In this document: in pieces, positions 18,465 through 26,281 of the stretch
How positions within the stretch are numbered: position 1 is the first letter of the stretch
How the letters are laid out: every line of letters starts with the position of its first letter
Assembly (NCBI RefSeq): GCF_013358405.1
Contig: NZ_CP054836.1
Location: 1-64,000, forward strand
Source: Oricola thermophila
Lineage (GTDB): Bacteria; Pseudomonadota; Alphaproteobacteria; Rhizobiales; Rhizobiaceae
DNA: 64,000 nucleotides
Reading direction: 5' to 3'
Notes under the pieces: generated by a model
Databases searched by the model: none
The model's input: only the letters and a program-made list of their open reading frames with translations
What the model was told of the DNA's origin: nothing
Translations under genes and position numbers: made by a program

Positions 18465-19670
18465 ATGCTGCATGTCTTCCAATGGACAAACGGCGACAAG
18501 GAATGGTCGCCCTTTTCCGATGCAGGGATGGACAGGCGGCAGAACGCCATGCGGCGGCACATGGCCGGTCACGACATCGACGTCGCCATTTTCACCTCCT
18601 ATCACGGCATCTGTTACTATTCCGGCTTCCTCTACTGCTCCTTCGGGCGCAAATACGCCTTCGTGCTGACGGACAGCAGCGCGACGACGGTGACGGCCGG
18701 CATCGATGGCGGACAGCCCTGGCGGCGCACCCATGGCGACAACATCATCTATTCGGACTGGCGTCGCGACAATTTCTTCACCGCGCTGAAATCGCTGATT
18801 CCGTCGGGCGCCAAGCGGATCGGAATAGAGTTCGATCACGTCTCGCTCGACTACCGGCAGTTGCTCGGCGAGGCCTTTCCCGGGGTCGAATTCGTTGACG
18901 TGGCAGCGGCCTCGATGTGGATGCGAGCGATCAAGTCGGACGAGGAGCATGCGCTGATCCGCGAAGGCGCGCGCATCTGCAATGTCGGCGCGCGGGCGGT
19001 GATGGACGCCGTCGCGGAGGGCGTGCCGGAATACGAGGTGGCGCTGGCCTCGACGCAGGCGATGGTGCGCGAAATCGCTGCGAGCTTCCCCTTTGTCGAG
19101 CTGATGGATACCTGGACGTGGTTCCAGTCGGGGATCATGACCGACGGTGCCCATAACCCGGTCACCAACAAGCGCGTGGCGCGCGGTGACATATGCTCGC
19201 TCAACTGCTTCCCGATGATTTTCGGCTACTACACGGCGATCGAGCGGACCCTGTTCTGCGAGGAGGCGTCGGATGCCCATCTCGATCTTTGGGAGAAGAA
19301 CTGCGCGGTGATGAAGGCGGGGTCCGACATGATGGGTCCGGGCAGGAAATGTTCTGAGATCGCGCTGGCGCTCAACGAGATGTATCGTGGCTGGGATCTC
19401 CTAAAGTACCGCTCCTTCGGCTATGGGCACTCGTTCGGCGTTCTCTCGCACTACTACGGCCGAGAGGCGGGGGTGGAGTTGCGCGAGGATGTCGACACGG
19501 TGCTGGAGCCGGGCATGGTGGTATCGATGGAGCCGATGATCATGATCCCGGAAGGCATGGCGGGCGCCGGCGGTTATCGCGAGCACGACATCTTCATCAT
19601 CACCGAGAACGGGGCAGAGAACATCACCAACTTCCCCTTTGGGCCGGAGGCGATGATCATTCGCCGCTAG
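18465..19670 (+). CDS. Creatinase (creatine amidinohydrolase)
   Basis: Hydrolyses creatine to sarcosine and urea. The protein has the M24 'pita-bread' fold and matches the remembered Pseudomonas putida creatinase along its whole length, including FTSYH, FLYCSFGR, NIDGGQPWRRT-like AGIDGGQPWRRT, ELMDTWTWFQSG, TDGAHNPVT and EPMIM. With the start at 18465 the protein has 401 residues (P. putida 403), and the catalytic histidine and glutamate fall at H230 and E260 (H232 and E262 there). An ATG at 18438 and a GTG at 18396 are alternatives; GGAGG lies very close to the chosen ATG. M24 metal ligands are lacking, as expected for creatinase. Confidence 0.92.
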   Translation: MLHVFQWTNGDKEWSPFSDAGMDRRQNAMRRHMAGHDIDVAIFTSYHGICYYSGFLYCSFGRKYAFVLTDSSATTVTAGIDGGQPWRRTHGDNIIYSDWRRDNFFTALKSLIPSGAKRIGIEFDHVSLDYRQLLGEAFPGVEFVDVAAASMWMRAIKSDEEHALIREGARICNVGARAVMDAVAEGVPEYEVALASTQAMVREIAASFPFVELMDTWTWFQSGIMTDGAHNPVTNKRVARGDICSLNCFPMIFGYYTAIERTLFCEEASDAHLDLWEKNCAVMKAGSDMMGPGRKCSEIALALNEMYRGWDLLKYRSFGYGHSFGVLSHYYGREAGVELREDVDTVLEPGMVVSMEPMIMIPEGMAGAGGYREHDIFIITENGAENITNFPFGPEAMIIRR

Positions 19671-19678
19671 AACGCGAA

Positions 19679-19703
19679 ACGCCCGGGCCAAGGGCCCGGG
19701 CGT
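19679..19703. terminator. Bidirectional hairpin between creatinase and ligB
   Basis: ACGCCCGGGCC and GGCCCGGGCGT-type arms make an eleven-base-pair stem with a three-base loop between two converging genes. No long T-run is present on either strand, so function as a terminator is likely but not certain. Confidence 0.6.
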
Positions 19704-19728
19704 CCCATTCGGGATTGTCCTCTTCCCG

Positions 19729-20577
19729 TCAGGCCGCGCATTCCAGCAAAAGGGTGCCGGATGCGGTGTTCGAGATCGGGATGTGGTAGTTGCGCGTGAT
19801 TTCGTTGACCTCATCGCCCAAGGCGCCGCGCATCATCATCCACATCAGGAACTCCGTGCCCTGGGCGCCGGCCTTCTCGACCAGTTCCATCCGGGTAATC
19901 TTGGTCAGTTCCTCGGGATTGTGGACGATGTTCTCCAGACAGTACTGATCGAACTCCTTGTTGATGAAGCCGGCCCGCTGGCCGTCGAGCTGGTGCGACA
20001 GGCCGCCGGTACCCAGCACGACGATCTTCGCGTCCTCGGGGAACGAAAGCAGGGTCTTGCGCAGGGCCTTGCCGAAGTCGAGCGCTCGCTTCAGCGTCGG
20101 GATCGGATGCTGCACGGTGTTGGCCGAAATCGGCACGGCCCGCGGCATGTCAGGATTGTTGGGCGCGCCGGGCCAGAAGAGCTGCATCGGTACGACGAAA
20201 CCGTGATCAACGGCCAGTTCCTGACACGAGGTTATGTCGAACTCATCGGCGACCATTGACTCGATGATGTGCCAGGAAAGTTCGGGCGCACCGGGGAATG
20301 GATCAAGGGACGGCAGGCCCCAGCCCTCGTCCTCGTTGCGGTACTCGTGCGCCGCGCCGATCGCGAAGGTCGGCATCCGGTCGAGGAAGAAGCCAAGGCC
20401 GTGGTCGTTGTAGATGTTGATTACATAGTCCGGCTTGTGCTCCCGGATCCATGCATGAATTTTCGGATAGCCGTCAAAGAAGGGTTTCCAGTACGGATCG
20501 TCGTAGAGTTCCTTCTGGATCGCATTGCCCACGGCGGGAATGTGGGATGTCGTGATGCCACCGAGAATTGTCGCCAT
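19729..20577 (-). CDS. ligB: Protocatechuate 4,5-dioxygenase beta subunit (class III extradiol)
   Basis: The catalytic subunit that opens the protocatechuate ring between C4 and C5. The 282-residue protein carries the family residues at matching places: iron ligands H12 (SHIPAVG), H59 (NDHG) and E242 (GTEFLMW), and the catalytic H195 (GGLSHQL). In Sphingobium LigAB the corresponding residues are H12, H61, E242 and H195. It is 12 bases downstream of ligA on the same strand. A related substrate such as gallate or a methylated catechol acid cannot be ruled out, but ligI and ligC nearby support protocatechuate. Confidence 0.93.
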   Translation of the reverse strand: MATILGGITTSHIPAVGNAIQKELYDDPYWKPFFDGYPKIHAWIREHKPDYVINIYNDHGLGFFLDRMPTFAIGAAHEYRNEDEGWGLPSLDPFPGAPELSWHIIESMVADEFDITSCQELAVDHGFVVPMQLFWPGAPNNPDMPRAVPISANTVQHPIPTLKRALDFGKALRKTLLSFPEDAKIVVLGTGGLSHQLDGQRAGFINKEFDQYCLENIVHNPEELTKITRMELVEKAGAQGTEFLMWMMMRGALGDEVNEITRNYHIPISNTASGTLLLECAA

Positions 20578-20589
20578 GATCCTTCCTCC

Positions 20590-20946
20590 TCACGCCTGGC
20601 TGGCGAGGAATTGCTTGAATTCCTCGGTCGTCCGACCTGTCTGTATTGCGCCGACGTCCTGCACGGACAGATTGAAGATGCCGGCCAGCTTGGCGAGATA
20701 GTAGATGTTGCCGCCGGCCTCGATCATTGCCAGAATGTCGCGGTCGCGAACGGCCTTCTTCTGCTCTTCGTTGAGGCCGTATTTTTCCATGTAGGCCTCT
20801 TCGTCGGCCTTGAACGCCTCCCGGTTTTCGGCCTGGTTGAACGAGTAGCACATCTTGTTCAGCGCATAGCCTTTCATGGCCTGCTTGCCGTCGAAGATCG
20901 TCGTTCCCGGGATGTCTATGTGGTAGTCAAAACCTGGTTGGTCCAT
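20590..20946 (-). CDS. ligA: Protocatechuate 4,5-dioxygenase alpha subunit
   Basis: A 118-residue all-helical subunit that caps the active site of LigB. Recognisable features are DIPGTTIFDG near the start, GYALNKMCYSFN, and the end region MIEAGGNIYYLAKLAGIFNLSVQDVGA. The ATG at 20946 is set by an AGGAGG ribosome-binding site; the longer frame to 21057 has a Cys-rich leader with no support. It is the first gene of the ligA-ligB pair. Confidence 0.93.
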   Translation of the reverse strand: MDQPGFDYHIDIPGTTIFDGKQAMKGYALNKMCYSFNQAENREAFKADEEAYMEKYGLNEEQKKAVRDRDILAMIEAGGNIYYLAKLAGIFNLSVQDVGAIQTGRTTEEFKQFLASQA

Positions 20947-21016
20947 GCCATTTTCCTCCTGTGTCTTCTCGATGAATACACGGACGCGAAAATGGGCGGG
21001 GTTGACCTGAATCAAA

Positions 21017-21035
21017 CATGCGGTGCACGCGCATG
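21017..21035. promoter_or_regulatory. Inverted repeat upstream of ligA
   Basis: CATGCG-N7-CGCATG is a perfect six-base inverted repeat 71 bases before the ligA start. Its core GCGGTGC is shared with the inverted repeat before the LysR gene at 22211-22227, making both candidate sites for the same regulator. Confidence 0.4.
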
Positions 21036-21198
21036 AGATTGAATGGTGCGCGCACAAAACTTATATTTGTTTCCGTCAATTGCCTTCCATACTTCCGGGA
21101 AAACCGCCTTCAGACTGAAGCGGCCCGGATGCTGTAAACATCCAGGCCGTCAAAGGAATTATGTTGCTGTCGGCGAGAACCGGGCGACGTCTGTATAC

Positions 21199-22068
21199 CT
21201 AGCTCCAGTAAAGGCGCATCGGGTTGTCAACGAGTAGCGCCTTCTGTTGATCCGGCGTCGGTGCGATGCGCGGAATGAAGTCCACCAGCTTGCCGTCGTC
21301 CGGCATGTGCGACTTCATGTTCGGGTGTGGCCAGTCGGTACCCCAGATGACGCGGTCTGGGAACTTCTCGACGAGCTTGCGCCCGAAAGGCACCACATCG
21401 GAATAATCCGGTCCCTGGACCGTCAGGCGCTCGGGGCATGTTGCCTTGACCCACATGTTCTCGTTGTTCTCCAGCAATGCGATGAAGCGCTGGAAATCCG
21501 GGTGATCAGCACCCTTGGTGACATCCGGACGGCCCATGTGGTCGACAACGATGGTCGTCGGCAACTGCTTCAGGAACGGAATGAGTTCTTCCAGATCCTG
21601 CGCCTCGAAGTAGACGACGATATGCCAGCCGAGCTGCTCGATCTTTTCCGCAATCGACAGGAAGACCTCCTTCGGCGTCGCGTCCACGAGGCGTTTCACG
21701 AAGTTGAAGCGCACGCCGCGCACGCCGGCGTCATTCATGGTCCTGAGCTCGTCCATCCCGATATCGGGAGCGACGGATGCGACACCACGGGCCTTGTCGC
21801 CGGCCGCCCGGAGGGCGTCGATCAGCGCGCGGTTGTCGTTGCCATGGCAGGTCGCCTGGACGATGACATTGCGTTCGAAGCCGAGAAAATCGCGCAATTC
21901 GAACAGCTTTTCCTTGGGGGCATCGCATGGTGTGTACTTGCGCTGCGGTGCATAGGGAAACGTGTCTGCCGGGCCGAAGACGTGGCAATGGGCATCGACG
22001 GCGCCCGCTGGCGGCACGAATGTCGGCTTTGACGGATTGGGATGAAACGGAAGGTAGTCTGCGTCCAT
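21199..22068 (-). CDS. ligI: 2-Pyrone-4,6-dicarboxylate hydrolase
   Basis: Hydrolyses 2-pyrone-4,6-dicarboxylate to 4-oxalomesaconate in the protocatechuate 4,5-cleavage pathway. The 289-residue protein is of the amidohydrolase fold with the LigI hallmarks GAVDAHCHVFGP at the N-terminus, GVRGVRFNFVKRLVD, VDHMGRP and a C-terminal VIWGTDWPHPN containing the catalytic aspartate. The ATG at 22068 starts this family; the frame open to 22179 lacks support. It is transcribed apart from ligAB (252-base gap) and is divergent from a LysR-type gene. Confidence 0.93.
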   Translation of the reverse strand: MDADYLPFHPNPSKPTFVPPAGAVDAHCHVFGPADTFPYAPQRKYTPCDAPKEKLFELRDFLGFERNVIVQATCHGNDNRALIDALRAAGDKARGVASVAPDIGMDELRTMNDAGVRGVRFNFVKRLVDATPKEVFLSIAEKIEQLGWHIVVYFEAQDLEELIPFLKQLPTTIVVDHMGRPDVTKGADHPDFQRFIALLENNENMWVKATCPERLTVQGPDYSDVVPFGRKLVEKFPDRVIWGTDWPHPNMKSHMPDDGKLVDFIPRIAPTPDQQKALLVDNPMRLYWS

Positions 22069-22210
22069 GGAACCCGTATCTTTCCTTTTCGTTGCGGTGC
22101 ATTGATGTACCGCATATTGCCTTGGCATCGTCCAGTCTGGCTGCCCGGCAAATTGCGCCAATCCTCCAGATATTCCCATTTCAATCAGTTCGCTTAATAT
22201 AAAATATTGC

Positions 22211-22227
22211 TATAGCGGTGCGTTATA
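22211..22227. promoter_or_regulatory. Candidate LysR-type operator (T-N11-A inside an inverted repeat)
   Basis: TATAGCGGTGCGTTATA has arms TATAGCG/CGTTATA matching at six of seven positions and contains T-N11-A (22213 and 22225). It lies between ligI and the divergent LysR gene, 20 bases before the LysR start, as expected for an autoregulated LysR system. Confidence 0.5.
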
Positions 22228-22246
22228 TGGAGGTATCCGCCACGTC

Positions 22247-23515
22247 ATGAGGCTTACACCGCCCAACTTCCGTCACCTCCGGGTATTCCGGGAAGTTGCC
22301 CTCTGCCGCAGCGTCAGCGTTGCGGCGGAGCGGGCGCATCTGTCGCAGCCGGCAGTCACTCAGGCCGTGGCAAAGCTGGAAAAGGAACTGAAAGTTCCGT
22401 TGTTCGAACGCCGTCGCGACGGGATGTATGTGACCGAGATCGGCGCGGTATTCCTGCGGCGCGTGGAGAGTGCGCTCGACCATCTCATGACGGGCACCCG
22501 CGAGGCGGCCCGTCTTGGCGCGCGCGAGAAGGGGCGCGGCTTCGTTGATTTCGACCGGCTTCTGACGGCAGCCCAGTTGCGCGCCCTGGTCGCGGTGTCT
22601 GAGGCCAAGAATTTCTCCATGGCGGCGCGCAACATCGGGATATCGCAGCCTTCCATACACCGCGCGGCCCGCAATCTCGAAAGGCTCTCCGGCCTGAAGC
22701 TTTTCGAGAGTGCACATGAGGGTATCTCGCTCACGCCGGCCGCGCACGTGCTTGCGCAGCGCACCAAGCTCGCTCTCGCTGAATTGCAACAGGGCTTTGA
22801 CGAGATCGATGATTACCTCGGACAGGATTCGACCCACATTGTGGTTGGCGCGCTGCCTCTTGCGCGCACTCATCTGCTTCCGACCGCGATAGACCTCATG
22901 GTGCGCAATTCAGAACGGGTACAGATCAGGGCAGTGGATGGCCGCTATGACGAGCTTCTTCATGGGGTGCGTCAGGGCGATCTGGATTTCCTGGTTGGTG
23001 CGCTGCGCCATCCGGCCCCGGTGGACGACATCATACAGGAACCTCTGTTCGACGATCCGCTGGCGATCGTCGCCGGGCCGCAACATCCACTGGCGAGAAA
23101 ATCGTCCGTTACCCTCGAGGACATGCTGGAATATCCTTGGGTCGCGCCACCGAAATCGACGCCGGCGGGCAGCTATCTCTACGACACGCTGCGTATCGGA
23201 CAGCTGCCCCGAACGCCGGTACGAGTGGTGTCGTCGTCGCTGGTTCTCCTGCGGGGATTGCTGACTACCGGCAACTACATCACCATTATCTCGCTGAACC
23301 AAATCCGCCATGAATATGAGCAGGGGGTGCTTGTGCCTCTGCCCATAGAACTGGCCGACAGCGCACGGACGATCGGGTTGACCTACCGTCGCGACTGGCG
23401 ACCGACACGCACACAGCGGCAATTTCTCTCATACATTAGGACTGTCAGCGGCATGGCCTATGGTGATCCTTCGGCGCTATCGAATAATTCAATAGCGACC
23501 GATGCGATTGAATAG
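22247..23515 (+). CDS. LysR-type regulator with two N-terminal winged-helix domains
   Basis: A 422-residue protein, about 120 longer than ordinary LysR members. Residues 7-66 form one LysR helix-turn-helix (LRVFREVALCRSVSVAAERAH...LSQPAVTQAV). Residues 109-168 form a second one (LRALVAVSEAKNFSMAARNI...ISQPSIHRAARNLE). The rest is a LysR ligand-binding domain (HIVVGALPLARTHLLP..., DFLVGALRHPA, PLAIVAGPQHPL). It is divergent from ligI and upstream of ligC, so it likely controls the lig genes, responding to protocatechuate or a pathway intermediate. Tandem-domain LysR proteins are known but a minority form. Confidence 0.9.
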   Translation: MRLTPPNFRHLRVFREVALCRSVSVAAERAHLSQPAVTQAVAKLEKELKVPLFERRRDGMYVTEIGAVFLRRVESALDHLMTGTREAARLGAREKGRGFVDFDRLLTAAQLRALVAVSEAKNFSMAARNIGISQPSIHRAARNLERLSGLKLFESAHEGISLTPAAHVLAQRTKLALAELQQGFDEIDDYLGQDSTHIVVGALPLARTHLLPTAIDLMVRNSERVQIRAVDGRYDELLHGVRQGDLDFLVGALRHPAPVDDIIQEPLFDDPLAIVAGPQHPLARKSSVTLEDMLEYPWVAPPKSTPAGSYLYDTLRIGQLPRTPVRVVSSSLVLLRGLLTTGNYITIISLNQIRHEYEQGVLVPLPIELADSARTIGLTYRRDWRPTRTQRQFLSYIRTVSGMAYGDPSALSNNSIATDAIE

Positions 23516-23617
23516 GCAAATGCTTCCCGCCGGTGGTAAGCAGCGCCCAAACCTTTCCCTTCGGGACAGGTCGCGCGTGCATGCGCGCATCAAGCACAGA
23601 ACGGTTGGAGGTCTCGC

Positions 23618-24562
23618 ATGAGGATTTGCGTTGCAGGCGCCTATGGCGCCTTCGGATTGAAACACCTGGATGCCCTGGCCAATATCGAGGGAGTCGAGGT
23701 CACCTCGGTGATGGGGCCGACCCGCGAGAAGATCGACGCTCTTGCCGCGGAGAGAGGGATCGGTCATGCGGCCACGGATCTTGCGGAGTGCCTCGCGCGG
23801 GACGATGTCGATGCGGTCATTCTGGCCACGCCGACGCAGCTGCATGCCGACCAGGCCGTGGCCTGCATGGAAGCCGGCAAGCACGTGCTGGTCGAGATAC
23901 CGATGGCCGACAGCCTGGCGGACAGCCAGCGCGTCGTCGCGAAGCAAAAGGAAACCGGGCTTGTCGCCATGGCGGGGCAGGTACGCCGCTTCAACCCTTC
24001 GCACCAGTGGATCCATAACAAGATCAAGGCTGGCGAGTTGAAGGTCCAGCAGATGGATGTCCAGACCTATTTCTTCCGGCGTTCCAACATGAACGCCAAG
24101 GGCGAGCCGCGCAGCTGGACCGATCATCTGCTCTGGCATCATGCCTGCCATACCGTGGACCTGTTCCAGTACCAGACCGGCGAGAACTGCTCCGAAGTTT
24201 TCGGCCTGCAGGGGCCGATCCATCCCGAGCTTGGCATCGCGATGGACATGTCCATCGGCATGAAGGTTCCGTCGGGGGCGATTTGCACGCTTTCCCTGTC
24301 CTTCAACAATGACGGACCATTCGGAACCTTTTTCCGCTATATCTGTGACAACGGCACCTATATCGCCCGCTATGACGACCTGTTTGATGGATACGAAAAA
24401 CCGGTCGATCTTTCCGGGGTCGCCGTGTCGAACAACGGCATCGAGTTGATCGACCGCGAATTCGTATCGGCGATCAAGGATGGTCGCGAGCCGAATTCGA
24501 GCGTCGGCCAAGTGCTGCCGGCGATGGAAACGCTCGATCGGATCGAACGTTCCTTCCGCTGA
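23618..24562 (+). CDS. ligC: 4-Carboxy-2-hydroxymuconate-6-semialdehyde dehydrogenase (Gfo/Idh/MocA fold)
   Basis: Oxidises the ring-cleavage product of LigAB to 2-pyrone-4,6-dicarboxylate with NADP. The 314-residue protein has a Rossmann N-terminus (RICVAGAYGAFGLKHLDAL) and the LigC-specific stretches VRRFNPSHQWIHNKI, QMDVQTYFFRR, MNAKGEPRSWTDHLLWHHA and FFRYICDNGTYIARYDDL. These agree closely with remembered Sphingobium LigC. It sits downstream of the LysR gene on the same strand, 102 bases away. With ligAB and ligI it accounts for conversion of protocatechuate to oxalomesaconate. Confidence 0.93.
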   Translation: MRICVAGAYGAFGLKHLDALANIEGVEVTSVMGPTREKIDALAAERGIGHAATDLAECLARDDVDAVILATPTQLHADQAVACMEAGKHVLVEIPMADSLADSQRVVAKQKETGLVAMAGQVRRFNPSHQWIHNKIKAGELKVQQMDVQTYFFRRSNMNAKGEPRSWTDHLLWHHACHTVDLFQYQTGENCSEVFGLQGPIHPELGIAMDMSIGMKVPSGAICTLSLSFNNDGPFGTFFRYICDNGTYIARYDDLFDGYEKPVDLSGVAVSNNGIELIDREFVSAIKDGREPNSSVGQVLPAMETLDRIERSFR

Positions 24563-24581
24563 TATCTCCGCCTTGTTTCTC

Positions 24582-24618
24582 AAATGCCCGGTGCCTCAGG
24601 CCCCGGGCATTTTTTTTG
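24582..24618 (+). terminator. Terminator of ligC
   Basis: AAATGCCCGG pairs with CCGGGCATTT around an inner GCC/GGC stem, followed by an uninterrupted run of T residues. Confidence 0.85.
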
Positions 24619-24630
24619 CATTGCGGGAAA

Positions 24631-24691
24631 TTGATATTAATCAATGATCTTCTATATAAGCTGTACCATATATTCGATACAAAGAATATAT
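24631..24691 (+). promoter_or_regulatory. Promoter and BigR/SqrR-like operator of the sulfide oxidation genes
   Basis: TTGATA at 24631-24636 and TATATA at 24653-24658 (16-base spacing) resemble a housekeeping promoter. Just downstream, ATATATTC (24668-24675) and GAATATAT (24684-24691) form a perfect eight-base inverted repeat with an eight-base spacer. This contains ATTC-N8-GAAT, the motif reported for the persulfide-sensing ArsR-family repressors SqrR/BigR. The repeat would overlap the transcription start, fitting repression. No such regulator gene is in the window. Confidence 0.68.
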
Positions 24692-24713
24692 AATGGGAAA
24701 TTGGAGGCACATC

Positions 24714-26000
24714 ATGGCGCATGTCATCGTGCTTGGTGCCGGATTGGGCGGCACTATCATGGCATACGAGGTCCGCGAACAGCTTTCGCGTGATCACAAG
24801 GTTTCGGTTATCTCCAAGGGGTCGCACTATTCATTTGTCCCTTCCAACCCGTGGGTTGCGGTGGGGTGGCGGGAGAGGGATGCAATCGAGGTCGATTTGA
24901 CCGAAATAATGGCACGCCGCGGCATCGAACTTCACCCGCAGGGCGCCAGGAGGGTGCATCCCGACGACAAGCGCATCGAGCTCAACGACGGAACGTTCGT
25001 CGACTACGACTACCTGGTCATCGCGACCGGCCCCGACCTCGCCTTCGACGAGATCGAGGGGCTGGGACCGGACGGCCACACCCAATCGGTCTGCCTCGCC
25101 GATCACGCGGTCCAGACGAAGGAGGCGTTCGACAGGCTGAAGGCCAACCCGGGACCGGTGATCATCGGCGCCGTCCAGGGGGCGTCCTGCTTCGGGCCGG
25201 CATACGAGTTCGCGTTCATCCTCGACAAGGCGCTGCGCGACGCCAAGATCCGCGACAAGGTGCCGATGACCTTCGTCACGCCGGAACCCTATATCGGCCA
25301 TCTCGGCCTCGACGGGGTCGGCGACACCAAGGGCCTGCTCGAAAGCGAGATGCGCGAACACCACATCAAGTGGATCACCAATGCCAAGGTGGACAAGGTC
25401 GAGAGCGGCAGGATGCACGTCTCGGAAATCGCCGAGGACGGCTCGGTGCGCAAGCAGCACGAGCTGCCGTTCGAATTCTCGATGATGCTGCCGGCCTTCC
25501 GCGGCGTGGAGGCGGTTCGCGACATCGAGGGACTGACCAATCCGCGCGGCTTCGTCATCGTGGACGAGCACCAGCAGAACCCGAAATATCCCGAGATATT
25601 CTCGGTCGGCGTCTGCGTCGCGATTCCACCGATCGGCCCGACACCGGTCCCGGTCGGCGTGCCCAAGACAGGGTTCATGATCGAATCCATGGTGACTGCC
25701 ACGGCACACAATATCGGCAAGCTCGTGCGCGGGGAGAAGGCGGACGCCCAGGGCACGTGGAACGCGGTGTGCCTGGCCGATTTCGGCGACTCCGGCATCG
25801 CTTTCGTCGCAAAGCCGCAAATGCCGCCACGTAACGTGAACTGGTCATCCTCCGGCAAGTGGGTGCACCTCGCGAAAGTCGGATTCGAAAAGTACTTCCT
25901 GCACAAGATCAGGTCCGGCAAGTCGGAACCCGCATACGAGAAGCTCGCCATGCAGGCGCTCGGCATCGACAAGCTGAAGGAAGTCCGGTTCGACGACTAG
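24714..26000 (+). CDS. sqr: Sulfide:quinone oxidoreductase-like FAD protein
   Basis: Oxidises sulfide and passes electrons to the quinone pool. The 428-residue flavoprotein has an N-terminal dinucleotide-binding motif VIVLGAGLGGTIMAYEV. C127 (SVCLAD), C159 (QGASCFGPAYEF) and C353 (NAVCLADFGDSG) fall where the three redox cysteines of bacterial SQR are found. GVCVAIPPIGPTPVPVGVPKTG is a further SQR hallmark, and a C-terminal amphipathic region suits membrane attachment. The ATG at 24714 has a GGAGG site and begins the FAD motif. A related flavocytochrome-type subunit is less likely. It is paired with a DUF2892 gene. Confidence 0.88.
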   Translation: MAHVIVLGAGLGGTIMAYEVREQLSRDHKVSVISKGSHYSFVPSNPWVAVGWRERDAIEVDLTEIMARRGIELHPQGARRVHPDDKRIELNDGTFVDYDYLVIATGPDLAFDEIEGLGPDGHTQSVCLADHAVQTKEAFDRLKANPGPVIIGAVQGASCFGPAYEFAFILDKALRDAKIRDKVPMTFVTPEPYIGHLGLDGVGDTKGLLESEMREHHIKWITNAKVDKVESGRMHVSEIAEDGSVRKQHELPFEFSMMLPAFRGVEAVRDIEGLTNPRGFVIVDEHQQNPKYPEIFSVGVCVAIPPIGPTPVPVGVPKTGFMIESMVTATAHNIGKLVRGEKADAQGTWNAVCLADFGDSGIAFVAKPQMPPRNVNWSSSGKWVHLAKVGFEKYFLHKIRSGKSEPAYEKLAMQALGIDKLKEVRFDD

Positions 26001-26074
26001 GTCGTCCTGATCAATCAAACCGATAGCCGGCCGCGGCAGGAAGTGGCGGACGGCGCGAAAACGAGGAACGGGAA

Positions 26075-26281
26075 ATGGAAATGTCTCTCGACAGAATGGT
26101 TCTCGCCTTTGCAGGCATCATGACGCTGCTTTCCGTGGTACTCACGGTCTATGTCTCGCAATATTTCCTGTGGTTTACCGCGTTCATCGGGGCGAACCTG
26201 TTGCAGTCGGCGTTCACCGGCTTCTGCCCCGCGGCGATGATCTTCAGGAAATTCGGCGTCAAGCCCGGCAAGGCGTTCTGA
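26075..26281 (+). CDS. DUF2892/YgaP-like small membrane protein
   Basis: A 68-residue protein with two hydrophobic segments (MVLAFAGIMTLLSVVLTVYV and FLWFTAFIGANLLQSAFTGF), ending in CPAAMIFRKFGVK. This is the usual layout of the DUF2892 (YgaP transmembrane) family, which often accompanies sulfide or rhodanese genes. Here it lies 74 bases after the SQR gene. The start ATG at 26075 follows an AGGAACGGGAA stretch; an ATG at 26081 is also possible. Its biochemical role is unknown. Confidence 0.85.
   Translation: MEMSLDRMVLAFAGIMTLLSVVLTVYVSQYFLWFTAFIGANLLQSAFTGFCPAAMIFRKFGVKPGKAF

Noticed and set aside
18465..19670. Annotation as Xaa-Pro aminopeptidase
   Set aside because: The M24 fold is shared, but the creatinase-specific residues and whole-length match favour creatinase, and the peptidase metal ligands are not in place.
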